A stretch of DNA of 64,000 bases from contig CM060704.1 in the NCBI GenBank assembly GCA_030686995.1, positions 113,761,042-113,825,041 on the forward strand. The letters are read 5' to 3'. Both the position numbers and the translations under genes were made by a program. This stretch comes from Artemisia argyi. Taxonomy: Eukaryota; Streptophyta; Magnoliopsida; Asterales; Asteraceae. Below, in pieces: positions 47,923 through 59,103 of the stretch. A model generated the notes under the pieces. The model was not told the DNA's origin. It was given only the letters and a program-made list of their open reading frames with translations, and ran no database searches. The number at the start of each line of letters is the position of its first letter. Positions within the stretch are counted from its first letter, which is position 1.

Positions 47923-48270
47923 CCACCTTAAATCTGGAATTTTTCTCACCTTTTGCACTCCTAAACTTTCTGTTCTAGATCTCCATTTCCATTCTCTTAA
48001 TCCTTTGATCATACATTCATAAATCTTTGTTTCAAAGTGATCCAAACATCATCCTATCAAGTGCAAAAGAAGAATACTTCTATCCCTCAAGACAAGAAGT
48101 ATTGCAACTTGTTGTGATCTCCACATCTAAGTTGTTAGAGCATCATCCATTGTATCTATCTCATTGTGTAATTAGTTGTGAATATTTGTTAGAAGATAGT
48201 TTAGCTAGGTATATATATAGTGTGATTGATTAGTAGTTAGTTGTGAAGAAGAAGAGTTAGGAAGTAGATT

Positions 48271-48360
48271 GATGTGAAGAAAATTGATGTGAAGAAGATT
48301 GGTGTGTAGAAGATAGGTGTGAAGAAGATTGGTGTGAAGGAGATAGGTGTGAAGAAGTGT
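48271..48360 (+). repeat. 15-bp tandem repeat in the D LTR (transcribed part), six units
   Basis: Units of GGTGTGAAGAAGATT type start every 15 bp from 48271. They lie downstream of the TATA box, so in R/U5. The 3' LTR has the same six units at 55929-56018, and looser copies of GTGTGAA continue to about 48450. Confidence 0.9.
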
Positions 48361-48769
48361 TGTGATTAAGTAGTGAATAGGTGTGAAGTAGTTGTGTAGA
48401 AGGTGTGAATAAGTTGTGACGTAGTTGTGGTGTATACATTGGTGTGAAGGGAGCTTGTTGACATAGTGAAGAAAACTCTCGAGTTAGGTGCTCGGGGATT
48501 GGAGTAGGGCAAGGAAGGTGACCTTGTAGCTGAACCACTATAAATCTCTTGTCTCGCGGTTCGATCTTTCCAACTCTCATCTATTTCTTTACTTACATTA
48601 TTATTGCTTTATCGTACAGATTTAGTGTTGTTCATATTGTGCATGACTTGATTTCATATAGCATCGAATCTAAATTTTTGAAAATAAAGAAAACTTTCAA
48701 ACAATCTTTTATAACAAATTAAAAAGAAGTAAAACTATTCAACCCCCCCCCCCCTTCTAGTTTTCCACA

Positions 48770-48788
48770 ATTGGTATCAAGAGCCACG
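48770..48788 (+). other. Primer binding site, initiator-Met type (element D)
   Basis: ATTGGTATCAAGAGCCACG directly follows the 5' LTR, the same type as in F. Confidence 0.85.
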
Positions 48789-48838
48789 TCTAGCAAGATT
48801 TTTTAAAATATATTGTATTTTAAAACTTGTAATGATCT

Positions 48839-50374
48839 ATGAAATCTTTAAAATATTTAGAAGGGCAATCTATGCGAAGACCACCACTATTTGAAAGTGA
48901 TGGATTTTTATATCGGAAAAATAGATTCGAAACTTATGTGAAATCAAAAGATCTTGATCTTTGGCATGTCATTACCTTTGGTGATTTTCCCCCTATTCAA
49001 TATAATGTTGAAACTAAAATGGATGAAATTGTATCTTTTGAAAAACAAAATGATGATTTGAAAAAGAAACTAGCAAAAAATAATGAGGCTAAAATGGTTA
49101 TTTATAATACGTTACCACGCAAAGAATATGAAAGACTTTTTATGTGTAAAACCGCAAAAGAAATTTGGGATTCTTTACTAATCACTCACCAAGGTAATAG
49201 TCAAGTTAAAGATAACAAAATAGATCTTCTTGTACAACAATATGAACAATTTACGATTCCGAAAGAGGAATCAATTGATAATGCTTTTGCTAAATTTAAC
49301 ACTATTATCACAAGTTTAAAAGCACTTGATGAGACATTTTCTAGTAAAAATTGTGTTAGGAAATTTCTTAGGGCATTGCATCCGAAATGGCGAGCTAAGG
49401 TCACGGCTATTGAAGAATCAAAGAATTTGATGACGTTGTCACTAGATGAACTAATTGGCAACTTGAAGGTCCATGAAGAAATTATAAGAAGAGATTCGGA
49501 AACGGTCAAAGTCAAGAAAGAACAAACCAAATCCATTGCTCTAAAAGCCAAAAAGGAACCTAGTGACGATGATGATTCAAGTGACGAGAGTGAAGACGAA
49601 GAATATGCAATGGCCGTAAGAGAATTCAAGAAATTCTTCAAGAGACGAGGAAGATTCACTAGATCACCACGAGACGAAGGAAAACCGTTCCAAAGAAATA
49701 GAAGTGCTAACTACAAGAAAAGAAAGTGCTTTAGATGTGGAAGTCCAAATCATCTCATTGGCGAATGTCTAAAGCCGCCGGGTTACGAAAATCAAGGCGC
49801 CTTTGTTAGTGGAACATGGAGTGATAGTGACAAAGAAGAAGTGGAAAAACCAAGAGACGAAAAGTGTTTTATGGCAAAAGGAACCGACGAAATATGTTTA
49901 GGAATTGACTTGGAGCCTGACGAATGGATCAAGGATAGCGGATGTTCGAGGCACATGACGGGGAACCGCAAGCTATTCTCTACATACAAGGCATACAATG
50001 GAGGTAACGTTATTTTCGGTAGTGACTTACGTGGAAAAATCATTGGGAAAGGTACGATTTCTCAAGACTCACTTACTATTGAAAATGTAGAGCATGTAGA
50101 TAATTTAACATATAACTTGCTTAGTATAGGACAAATATGCGATAATAAATGTAGAGTTACCTTTACCGAAGAGGATAGCGAAATAGTTAAGAATGGAAAA
50201 ATTATAGGTAGAGGAATTAAGAAAGGAGGCATATATGTTATGAAACTAGGAAACAAACCTGAGAATAGGATATGCCTAACGACCCTAGACGAAAACTCCA
50301 CATTGTGGCATAGGAGATTAGGACACGCTAACATGCAACTAATACAATCTTTGGCCTCTAAAGAACTAGTTTGA
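48839..50374 (+). pseudogene. Element D gag, protease and gag-pre-integrase (ends at premature stop)
   Basis: A 511-codon open frame. The N-terminal UBN2-type copia gag covers about residues 30-240 ([38 protein letters not shown]). Next come an acidic stretch ([14 protein letters not shown]), a CCHC knuckle at residues 297-310 ([14 protein letters not shown]), the protease active site [13 protein letters not shown] (Asp 366) and the gag-pre-integrase part ending with the zinc-binding His pair WHRRLGH (His 491, His 496). The frame ends at TGA 50372-50374 where an Arg codon is expected (RNLPNLK), so this is a premature stop; copia elements normally continue in one frame through RNase H. About 30 bases later a deletion removes the next part of integrase. 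Confidence 0.9.
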
Positions 50375-50796
50375 AACTTGCCTAATCTAAAATTGGAAAA
50401 CAAGTTCATGCTAGTCACAAAGCTAAGAATATAGTATCCACTACTAGGTGCCTAGAACTATTACATATGGATCTTTTTGGTCCATCCGCTGTGCGGAGCT
50501 ATGGAGGAAACAAATACACCTTAGTAATAGTAGATGGCTACTCAGGATACACGTGGACTAGGTTTTTAAGTGACAAGACCCAAGCCTTTGAAAAATTCAA
50601 AATATTTAGTAAAATGATTCAAAATAAATTAGGATGCACAATAGTAGCCATTAGGACGGACCATGGTAGGGAATTTGACAACGAAGTACAATTCGGAAAA
50701 TATTGTGATTTAAATGGAATATCTCACAATTTCTCCGCTCCTCGTACTCCTCAATCAAATGGCGTAGTTGAAAGAAAAAATAGGACACTACAATAA
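50375..50796 (+). pseudogene. Element D integrase core (Cys pair of zinc domain deleted)
   Basis: After NLPNLKLENK the frame changes near 50404 and resumes at VHASHKAKNIVSTTRCLELLHMDLFGP. The segment that should carry the C-x2-C pair of the HHCC zinc domain is missing, so the domain cannot fold normally. The catalytic triad is otherwise present: Asp in LHMDLFGP (near 50467), Asp in RTDHGREF (near 50655) and Glu in NGVVERKNR (near 50770). TAA at 50794-50796 replaces an expected Glu codon (LQ-stop-MSRTML); the next ORF continues in the same frame. Confidence 0.85.
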
Positions 50797-52911
50797 ATGA
50801 GTAGAACAATGTTAAATGAACAATCCATCCCACAAAAATTTTGGTGTCACGCTGTAGATACATCAACATATATTATTAATAGAGTATCAATTAGGAGGAT
50901 TCTAGGAAAAACTCCTTATGAGTTACTAAGAGGTAGAAAACCAAACTTAAGCTATTTTAGGGTATTTGGAACTAAATGTTACATTTTAAACACTAAGGAT
51001 TACCTCACTAAGTTTGATCCAAAATCATATGAAGGAATATTTTTAGGATACTCACAAAATAGTAAAGCGTATATAATACTTAACAAACACTCCATGAAAG
51101 TAGAAGAATCACTAAATGTAACATTTGATGAAACACCACCACCTCCTAAGACTTTACCTTTAGAAGATGATGACTTAGTCGAAGATGAAGCTATTGAGGT
51201 TAGTAAAACAAAACCCATAGGAAATGATAATGAAGACATTAACTTAGGAAATAACGAAATTATAAATGTTAAAGAATCTAGATCACATCCATTAGATAAT
51301 ATAATAGGACATCGTAACCAAAGAACCCTTAGGTCACAAGCCCAAGATAAAAATAATTTCTTTTGTTTCCTCTCAGCAATAGAACCTAAGAATATTAATG
51401 AGGCTTTAAAAGATGAAAGTTGGGTTATAGCTATGCAAGAAGAATTAAATCAATTTAAGGTAAATGATGTTTGGGAATTAGTCCCAAATCCAATGAATAT
51501 GACTATCATAGGAACTAAATGGGTATATAGGAATAAGTTAGATGAAAATGGAATAGTTACTAGGAATAAAGCTAGGTTAGTTGCCCAAGGTTATAATCAA
51601 CAAGAAGGAATTGATTATGACGAAACTTATGCCCCCGTAGCTAGACTAGAATCTATAAGGATATTACTTGCCTATGCATGCGCCCTAGATTTTAAGTTAT
51701 TCTAAATGGACGTGAAAAGTGCATTCCTTAACGGTTTTATCAATGAGGAGGTATATGTGGCACAACCTCCAGGATTCATTGACTTCGCAAAACCTGATTA
51801 TTTTTATAAGTTAAAGAAAGCTTTGTATGGACTCAAACAAGCTCCCAAAGCTTGGTATGATCGATTAAAAGCTTTCCTTATTAAACATGATTATTCCATG
51901 GGAATGGTAGATAACACTCTTTTCACTAAAAGGAAAGACCCAAATCTCATCATTGTTCAAATATATGTTGATGACATTATATTTGGATCGACTTGTCAAG
52001 ACATGTGTGATGAATTTGCCAAAATCATGCATGATGAGTTTGAGATGAGTATGATGGGTGAACTTAACTTCTTCCTAGGATTACAAATAAAACAATTAGA
52101 AGATGGAATATTCCTTAACCAATCTAAGTACATTAAGGAAATGCTTAAGAAATTTGGCCTAGAAGACTCAAAACCCATGAAAACTCCCATGTCTACGGAA
52201 GTGAAACTCACAAAGGATGATGAAGGTGAGTCCGTAGATAACAACAAGTATAGAGGAATGATAGGTAGTTTACTATACTTGACGGCAAGTAGACCCGATA
52301 TCATGTTTAGTGTTTGCCTTTGTGCCCGTTTTCAAGAGGATCCCAAAACCTCTCACCTAGAAGCGGTTAAGCGTATCTTCCGATACATTAAAGGCACTAT
52401 ACACTTAGGATTATGGTATCCTAAGGGATCCGGCATAGAAACCATCGTCTATGCGGATTCGGATCATGCGGGAGACTACGTGGATAGAAAAAGCACTAGC
52501 GGTATTTGCACGTTTATGGGATGTTGTCTAACATCTTGGTTTTCGAAGAAGCAAACCGCTCTTGCTATTTCTACCACCGAAGCCGAATATGTAAGCGATG
52601 GAAAGGCATGTCAACAAGCACTATGGATGAAACAAGCTCTTATAGACTATGGCATTAGGTTAGAAAACGTTCCCATTATGTGCGATAACAAAGGTGAGAT
52701 AGATTTAAGTAAAAATCCGGTGCAACACTCTAGGACTAAACATATAGAAATACGCCAACACTTTCTTAGGGATAATGTACAAAAAGGGAACATATCTATA
52801 GAAAAAGTTGCATCGGAAGATAACATTGCGGATATATTCACTAAACCCCTTAAGCGTGAATTATTCAATCACTTGCGTTTAGGATTAGGAATGATGGAAC
52901 AAGTTAACTAA
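50797..52911 (+). pseudogene. Element D integrase C-terminus, reverse transcriptase and RNase H
   Basis: Single frame broken once by TAA at 51703-51705 in place of Gln (FKLF-stop-MDVKSAFLNG). It contains the integrase C-part (NRVSIRRILGKTPYELLRGRK), an acidic linker, RT from WVYRNKLDENG, the palm motif YVDDIIFG at 51964-51987, LNFFLGLQI, YLTASRPDIMFSV, and RNase H with YADSDHAGD, STTEAEYVS and PVQHSRTKHIEIR, ending at TADIFTKPL-like IADIFTKPLKRELF and stop 52909-52911. RT and RNase H catalytic residues are all present, making this the most intact polymerase of the window. Confidence 0.92.
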
Positions 52912-53640
52912 ATTCTATTGCATTTAGACAATTCTTTTTAAAATTTGCATAAGATTTACTTTTCTTCCACTTCTCCATTTCTGAGTCTAGGAATCTATTT
53001 CGCACAAAATTAAAGATTGGGAAATATTATTTTCTTTGCATATACTCTTTTGTAAAACCCAGTCAATTTTTTTAAAAATTATTCTCACATCTAGGAAATT
53101 ACATGAACATCATTTTCCTTGCATTGTTGACTAATGCTAAAAACATTTTTCCAAAATCATGCATAAACTCTCACATAAATTGTCAAGGTATATAATCTAA
53201 TATATATCTTTAACATTCATGATCGAGCAAAAATCGAATCAAGGAAATTTTGGATTGTTTCTTAAGAAATTTTTTTTTGCATTTAGAAGTCGAAACAATC
53301 ACAACTCCACATTTGTTGCATATAGGCACACACTAGGACAAAATCACTCATAACATTGTCATCTTGTTTCATCACTAGATTTTTGACTCACTAGTTGCCT
53401 TTGCCTTTGATCTAAGATAGTTGCCTTAGGAAGTTTAAGTGCTCTTGTCTTTATTTGTCTCCGTTAGCTTATTATTTGTTGCTTATTTGCTCTTTTGCTT
53501 AAGTGTTTTTGCATGCATGCTATATCTTGATTAGATTAGATGCTATATTGCCTAAAGGAATTGAACTTGCTTGAATTCAAATCCAAAAACACAACCTCTC
53601 TGCAACTTTTCTACCAAAAACCCAATTCTGGCAATCTGAG
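52912..53640 (+). other. Element D non-coding stretch between pol and accessory ORF
   Basis: AT-rich, no gene seen. It contains a T9 run near 53269. No match to the LTR was noticed except for the module that follows. Confidence 0.6.
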
Positions 53641-53649
53641 AATCATCAG

Positions 53650-53868
53650 ATGGGCGGCCCCCTTAATTATTTAAGGCGGCCCCCTTAATTTTAAGGGGAC
53701 CGCCCCCTAATTAAAGGGATCGTCCATCTGCTGGTCGGGTTTACAGATTCTTTTATGCTTTTTAGCCCATTTCAACCTACATTTCCCAATTTTCACCAAC
53801 ATATTTTGTCCTAATCTCCCAAACAAACTTTATCCATCCATAAACACACAAATCTTACACTATAAATA
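53650..53868 (+). promoter_or_regulatory. Internal promoter-like module of element D (copy of LTR palindromes plus TATA)
   Basis: 53650-53732 reproduces the LTR palindrome block in the same order (GGGCGGCCCCCTTAATTA, GGCGGCCCCCTTAATTTT, AAGGGGACCG), roughly 80 % alike by eye over 80 bp. A perfect TATAAATA stands at 53861-53868, 34 bases before the ATG of the accessory ORF. This looks like an internal promoter derived from, or ancestral to, the LTR U3. Activity is inferred. Confidence 0.65.
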
Positions 53869-53902
53869 TCCCCAATCTTCAACACTCTCCATTCATCCCT
53901 TC

Positions 53903-54601
53903 ATGACTTCTCCAAACAAACCAAAAGCCTCAAGGCTAGCAAGGATGACGGAAAAACCCGTTTGGCGAAGAAAAAGCCCTCGAAACAAATCCATCATAAC
54001 CAATGAAGTTGGAAATCACTCAACACCTCCAACCACTTACTTCCCAAACTTTACACCAAATCCACAAGAACATTCATTTGATCCTCTTTACAAACCATAC
54101 AACATTGGCCAAACATCTTCCTTCATGCCAAACTACACATGTCATCCTCCAACCACTTATAATGATCCATACAAGTTTGATCAACCATCAAACTACAATT
54201 CCAACTACACAAACCCAATTCATCCATATCAACACAATGACTCCCTCCACATTGCCACGGAAAAGCAAAAGTTCCGTGATGAAATAACCCAAATCCATGA
54301 TCTTAGTGATCTCCTTGCTATGCATCGTGCTCAACGCAACAAAGGGCAACCTCCATCATCACCCTATAACAATTGCCTACCCCACTCTCTCAACTTGGAT
54401 CAAGTTACAAACCACACTCACTATTGCCCTTGTTGCATCTTCCTTCAAAAACAAATTCTATACTTGTGTGAAGATATTTCTTGGATTGAATATCTCCTCA
54501 CTCGTCCTCATCCAATACCACCCTTAACTCGATATAACATCGTAAGATCCACCTCTTCCGCTCCATACCCCACTCCATATCCCTCTCCATCTAACAACTA
54601 A
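53903..54601 (+). CDS. 3' accessory ORF of element D (232 aa, intact)
   Basis: Intact frame after pol. The N-terminus is basic (PNKPKASRLARM..VWRRKSPRNK), the middle is rich in Pro, Asn, Tyr and Thr (PPTTY, PYNIGQ), a short charged helix follows (TEKQKFRDEITQIHDLSDLLAMHRAQRNK is the only clearly helical part), then a Cys pair HYCPCC and a Leu/Ile-rich segment. No signal peptide or clear membrane span, so it does not look like an envelope protein, although Sireviruses often have an env-like ORF at this position. It is the only undamaged ORF of D and has its own TATA box. Function unknown. Confidence 0.6.
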   Translation: MTSPNKPKASRLARMTEKPVWRRKSPRNKSIITNEVGNHSTPPTTYFPNFTPNPQEHSFDPLYKPYNIGQTSSFMPNYTCHPPTTYNDPYKFDQPSNYNSNYTNPIHPYQHNDSLHIATEKQKFRDEITQIHDLSDLLAMHRAQRNKGQPPSSPYNNCLPHSLNLDQVTNHTHYCPCCIFLQKQILYLCEDISWIEYLLTRPHPIPPLTRYNIVRSTSSAPYPTPYPSPSNN

Positions 54602-55083
54602 GCTCTATGCTTATGTTCCCCTTCAAGCAAATAAAACAATCAACCATGGGTTGCAAGCAAGTCTAAGTGCTCTGTTAGGCAATATAGGACTATGTCTCTT
54701 CTTTTGTTTTATTGTAATCAATATGCTTCAAGCATATTGAATGTTGTAATGCTAATCATTTCCATGATGCTTGAATAAATCTATTTTTTTATTTGCATAA
54801 TTGTTGCTTTGCATGTATATGTGTCTTGTACTCTTCACATATTTTTTGTAGCCAAGATTTCCTTAGCTCGTTCCCTTGGTGCTCTCAAATGAGGGGGAGC
54901 ATACATCAAGGGGGAGCATTCTACCCGTTTAAACTTCTTCCATGGAGCTTACTCGGCTTAACCTTTTTGATTTTACATAAAAAAAAAGGGGGAGAAGAGA
55001 AGTGTAAACTCTTAAATACTTGTCTAAAAACAAATTTTAGACCTATTGAGTTTAAGGTTTTGTAATAATCAAAAAAGGGAGAT
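54602..55083 (+). other. Element D 3' region with multiple polypurine tracts
   Basis: GAGGGGGAG at 54891, AAGGGGGAG at 54908, AAGGGGGAGAAGAGAAG at 54986 and the terminal AAAAAAGGGAGAT at 55071-55083 directly before the 3' LTR. No gene supported. Confidence 0.75.
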
Positions 55084-56082
55084 TGTTGACATAACTAATG
55101 CCTAAAAACATTATTAACATATTATCAATATCTCTATGTTTTGATTATTACAAAATATAAACTCATAGAACTAAATATTGTGACATAAACAAGTATTTAG
55201 TGATTAACATTCTCTTTACATCCAAATCACTTAAGGTATGAATAAACAAAGTGTTTAGTGCAATTTATGATCAAAGGGAAATTTAATTAAGTATTACAAA
55301 GTTTATTTAATTATATAAACATATTATATATTTTTGAAAAACACTTTTGGTAATAAAAAAAAATGTTTTATTCATACTAAATATATGAATTCAAATTTTT
55401 AACCAAAATCAGTTAGTTTTTCACCAAATAAACTTTACCCACTAAAAAACAAAAATTCTCGCCGTTACAGCTGGGCGGCCCCCTTAATTATAAGGGGCGG
55501 TCCCCTTAATTTTAAGGGGGCCGGCCATGATTTAAGGGGACCGGCACACTCCTATTGTCAGATTTTCTTGCCTATAAATACCACCTTAAATATGGAATTT
55601 TTCTCACCTTTTGCACTCCTAAACTTTCTGTTCAAGATCTCCATTTCCATTCTCTTAATCCTTTGATCATACATTCATAAATCTTTGTTTCAAAGTGATC
55701 CAAACATCATCCTATCAAGTGCAAGAGAAGAATACTTCTATCCCTCATGACAAGAAGTATTACAACTTGTTGTGATCTCCACATCTAAGTTGTTAGAGCA
55801 TCATCCATTGTATCTATCTCATTGTGTAATTAGTTGTGAATATTTGTTAGAAGATAGTTTAGCTAGGTATATATATAGTGTGATTGATTAGTAGTTAGTT
55901 GTGAAGAAGAAGAGTTATGAAGTAGATTGGTGTGAAGAAAATTGATGTGAAGAAGATTGGTGTGTAGAAGATAGGTGTGAAGAAGATTGGTGTGAAGGAG
56001 ATAGGTGTGAAGAAGTGTTGTGATTAAGTAGTGAATAGGTGTGAAGTAGTTGTGTAGAAGGTGTGAATAAGTTGTGACGTAG
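55084..56082 (+). repeat. Element D 3' LTR, part 1 (part 2 at 59104-59467)
   Basis: Matches the 5' LTR from TGTTGACATAA to GTTGTGACGTAG, where solo LTR E is inserted. TATA box at 55573-55580. Part 2 ends with 13 C and TTCTAGTTTTCTACA. Confidence 0.94.
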
Positions 56083-59000
56083 TGTCAAAACTCACCATTT
56101 CACGTCATTTACCATTTCAGGTCATTTTCCGAAACTTCGACTTTTTACTATTCATAAATCACTATTCATCAAAACACTATTCATCGTTTTACTATTCATC
56201 ATTTTCGAGGTCAGTTTGATATTCTGAGAAACTTTTTGGAAAATTACTATTCACCGAACACTATTCATTTCCGGAAAAGTTTTCACCATTCGCTTGCATT
56301 AATCATTTCATCGTAAATTTAGTTTACGGGTATTCAAATTCGCGTAACCGGATTGGTTTAGGTGCGAATTCATTTCATTAGTGTGAGTACACTGCATACG
56401 GACTGGGGATAGTCTGCATATCATCATAACAGCATTTTCATGTTATACCACTCTTAGGATTTTCAAATTTCCATATTCAGTACATTTAACGTTTTTACGT
56501 ATACGTAATTATAATAAACGTTAACACCCGGTTTATACACGACGAATATATCTAAATATTCCCACAATGGTCCCGACATATTTTTATATCCATTTTAACA
56601 TCATAAAAGTTATAACATTCAGTTACCCAGTATTTTAGAAATTTATTTTATTTTTAACGTACGCGTATGAATATAACGTCGGTTTTCGTTAAAACTAAAC
56701 ATTAATCACCCGATCACTCAGTAAATGTACCCAACATATTTTTAATATGTTTTTAACATTATTATAACTAATTTCATCCCGGTATACTTCGTGAACATTT
56801 ATTTCTAATAAAACCGATACCCGATCGTAACTAAAAACGCTAACTAGTGCAAATTTCTTACAAGGTTTCTAATTAACTACCAAGTACCCTAACCCCCCCT
56901 CCTACCCTTTGAAAACCGGCCCCAAGACCACCCCTTAACCTATTGCATTAACTCCTAAGTATAATACTAATAAACCTTACAAAACCTAACTTTACTAATT
57001 ACCTAAATCATAAACTAACTTTTAGATCAAAATTTCAAGATCATTTCTCTCTTGCTCTCCTCCATACCCACGACATCAAACAAGGTACCAAGATCTCCAT
57101 GATCAACTAATTATTTTTCATAACTTAAAGCTACAATCTTACTCCTTTTATGATTCTAGTTAAGATACAAGCAACAAAAACACAAGAACATCAAGTATAA
57201 TCATCCAATAATTATCTCATTTTGTCAAGTAAGTTTTCATCTTTATTTTTTCATGAATCATCCTATTTTTACATGTATTACATAAGTATCATGCTAAAAA
57301 CCATGTATAAGTAGCTATACTACACTTTATTTTGGCTAAAAAGAAACATACAAACCCTAACTTTCTTGTTATGAATCCCCTAGCTCTAATAACTTGGTTA
57401 GGAGTCCATGGCACCCTAAGAAGGTGTATGGTAAGATTAGATTAGTCATGTGGTGATTACAAGAGGATTGGTGATGGTAGAAATTGGTTTTTAACCTTGG
57501 AAACTTGATTTGGAACCTATTTTAGACATGCTGTCCCATTTTGTAAAAATCTGGAAAATCAGTAAACACCAAGGAAACTTTGGCAAAATTTTTAGAAAAT
57601 ACTTTCAAAAACGAATCCGTAGGCGAAAGAACGGATTAAAAAGAGCTTATAACGAAGAAGTTATGATTTTTGCAAGATTATAGACGAAAAGTATTTTCTG
57701 GAAAAATAGTTGCTGTTGGACATTTTTCGTCGGTCAAAAAGAGGCTTTAAACGTAACCCGGAGGAGCCGAGCTTTCCAAAATATATTACTACATACTAAG
57801 ACGAAACCGTGGATATAAAGAACAAGTAAAACGGACAAGTAACGACAAAGATATACTCGTTTGAATATCGGCTAAAACCCTTTTATAATTGACAGCTTTT
57901 AATATAATTTGGCGCAAAAACTACGAAGTGCATTTTTAAGCTAAACATAATATCAAGTACCGAGCTTTATAACTAACGTAGTATTAGTTATTATGAGTAT
58001 GTTTTCATCAATTCAAGGATTACAACCCGAGTATTTCAACGCTTACATGGAAACTTACGTTATATATATATAAGTATATATATTATAACTAGCCATTTAT
58101 ATTTTCTAATAGCAATATTTTCCAAAGTCTTGGATTATATATTTTGATAACACAAGTGTTTTTCTAAAGAGTAGAGTGGTATAGAAACATGAGCATGGAC
58201 ATTCATAAACATCATTTGGTGATCTTAACGAGATCATGCATCATTCATTATAGGTTGCGGCAGTTAACCGATCATTGTTGTTCATTACATATCATCGCAG
58301 TATCATCAGTTGAGGTGAGTATTCATAGCCCCGTATACATTTTTATTGTTTTCAAATCCCACGGGGGAGAATACATTGCACCATTTTAGTACGAGCCCAA
58401 GTATCAAAACCTATGTACATAGCTTAAGTAGCTTCTCTGCCATGTGATAAGTCCCCTGTAACATCATGAACCGTTAATTTACCGTTAAGCGAGAGTGAGT
58501 GGATAGATCTATCGAGGGTGACGCCTCCATCCGTGGTAGTGGATACCAACAGTAAGCGGATGCATGTCATGTCTTTTACATATGAGTGTTTGGCAGAACA
58601 TTCGGGAGGGGCATAGAATTTCATCAGTCATAGCTTCGGTGTCATGAGCTTAAGGCTATTGTACTATTTTTACGTGACTTTTGTCATGCACTTATACTTG
58701 TGGTGGCCGTACAAACATGTTATTTCATAAACCTATGATTATTCACCAACATTCGTGTTGACCGTTTTTGCAATGTATTTTCAGGTAACTAAGGCATCAT
58801 CATCATATTACATGCATGGAGTCATTAGGGTGTGCCAGGGATGATGCACTACATTTTGGACCTTTTTCATGCACTTGTGTAAATTATCGTTTGACATTTT
58901 CAGAACTTGTTTTCTGTAAACGTTTCAACAGTTGGGGACCTATGTTTTGTAGCACTTGATGCTTTTCAATAAATCAAACGATATGTATTTTCCAAACGAC

Positions 59001-59098
59001 ACTTTAGGTCGTTCAATATTTCCTTGTTGTGGTGCTATGACAGTTACACCCCCAGGCATTCCATTCCGCTGCAAGTCAGGTAAATTGGGGGTGTGACA
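56083..59098 (+). mobile_element. Solo LTR E of the G family, 3,016 bp, in D's 3' LTR
   Basis: TGTCAAAACTCACC..GGGTGTGACA with TSD CGTAG (56078-56082 and 59099-59103). It is collinear with the G LTR over its length (for example the stretches around 57600-57800, 58320-58380 and the last 300 bp) but clearly diverged, so it comes from a related subfamily and not from G itself. No internal region remains. Open frames inside (58189-58389 and minus-strand ones) are not genes. Confidence 0.94.
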
Positions 59099-59103
59099 CG
59101 TAG

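Larger units (their letters stand above)
47426..48769 (+). repeat. Element D 5' LTR
   Basis: 1,344 bp, ending TTTTCCACA after a run of 12 C. It lacks about 20 bp (TTCTCCACCATAAGG region) present in the 3' LTR near 59130. Short open frames inside recur in the 3' LTR. Confidence 0.94.

Noticed and set aside
48257..48580. Minus-strand frame with Ser/His repeats
   Set aside because: Translation of the 15-bp tandem repeat in the D LTR, present again in the 3' LTR.
53903..54601. Calling the D accessory ORF an envelope protein
   Set aside because: No signal peptide or convincing transmembrane helix is visible, so only position supports env.
54793..55065. 90-codon frame before the D 3' LTR
   Set aside because: Covers the polypurine tracts; no similarity to any protein recognised.
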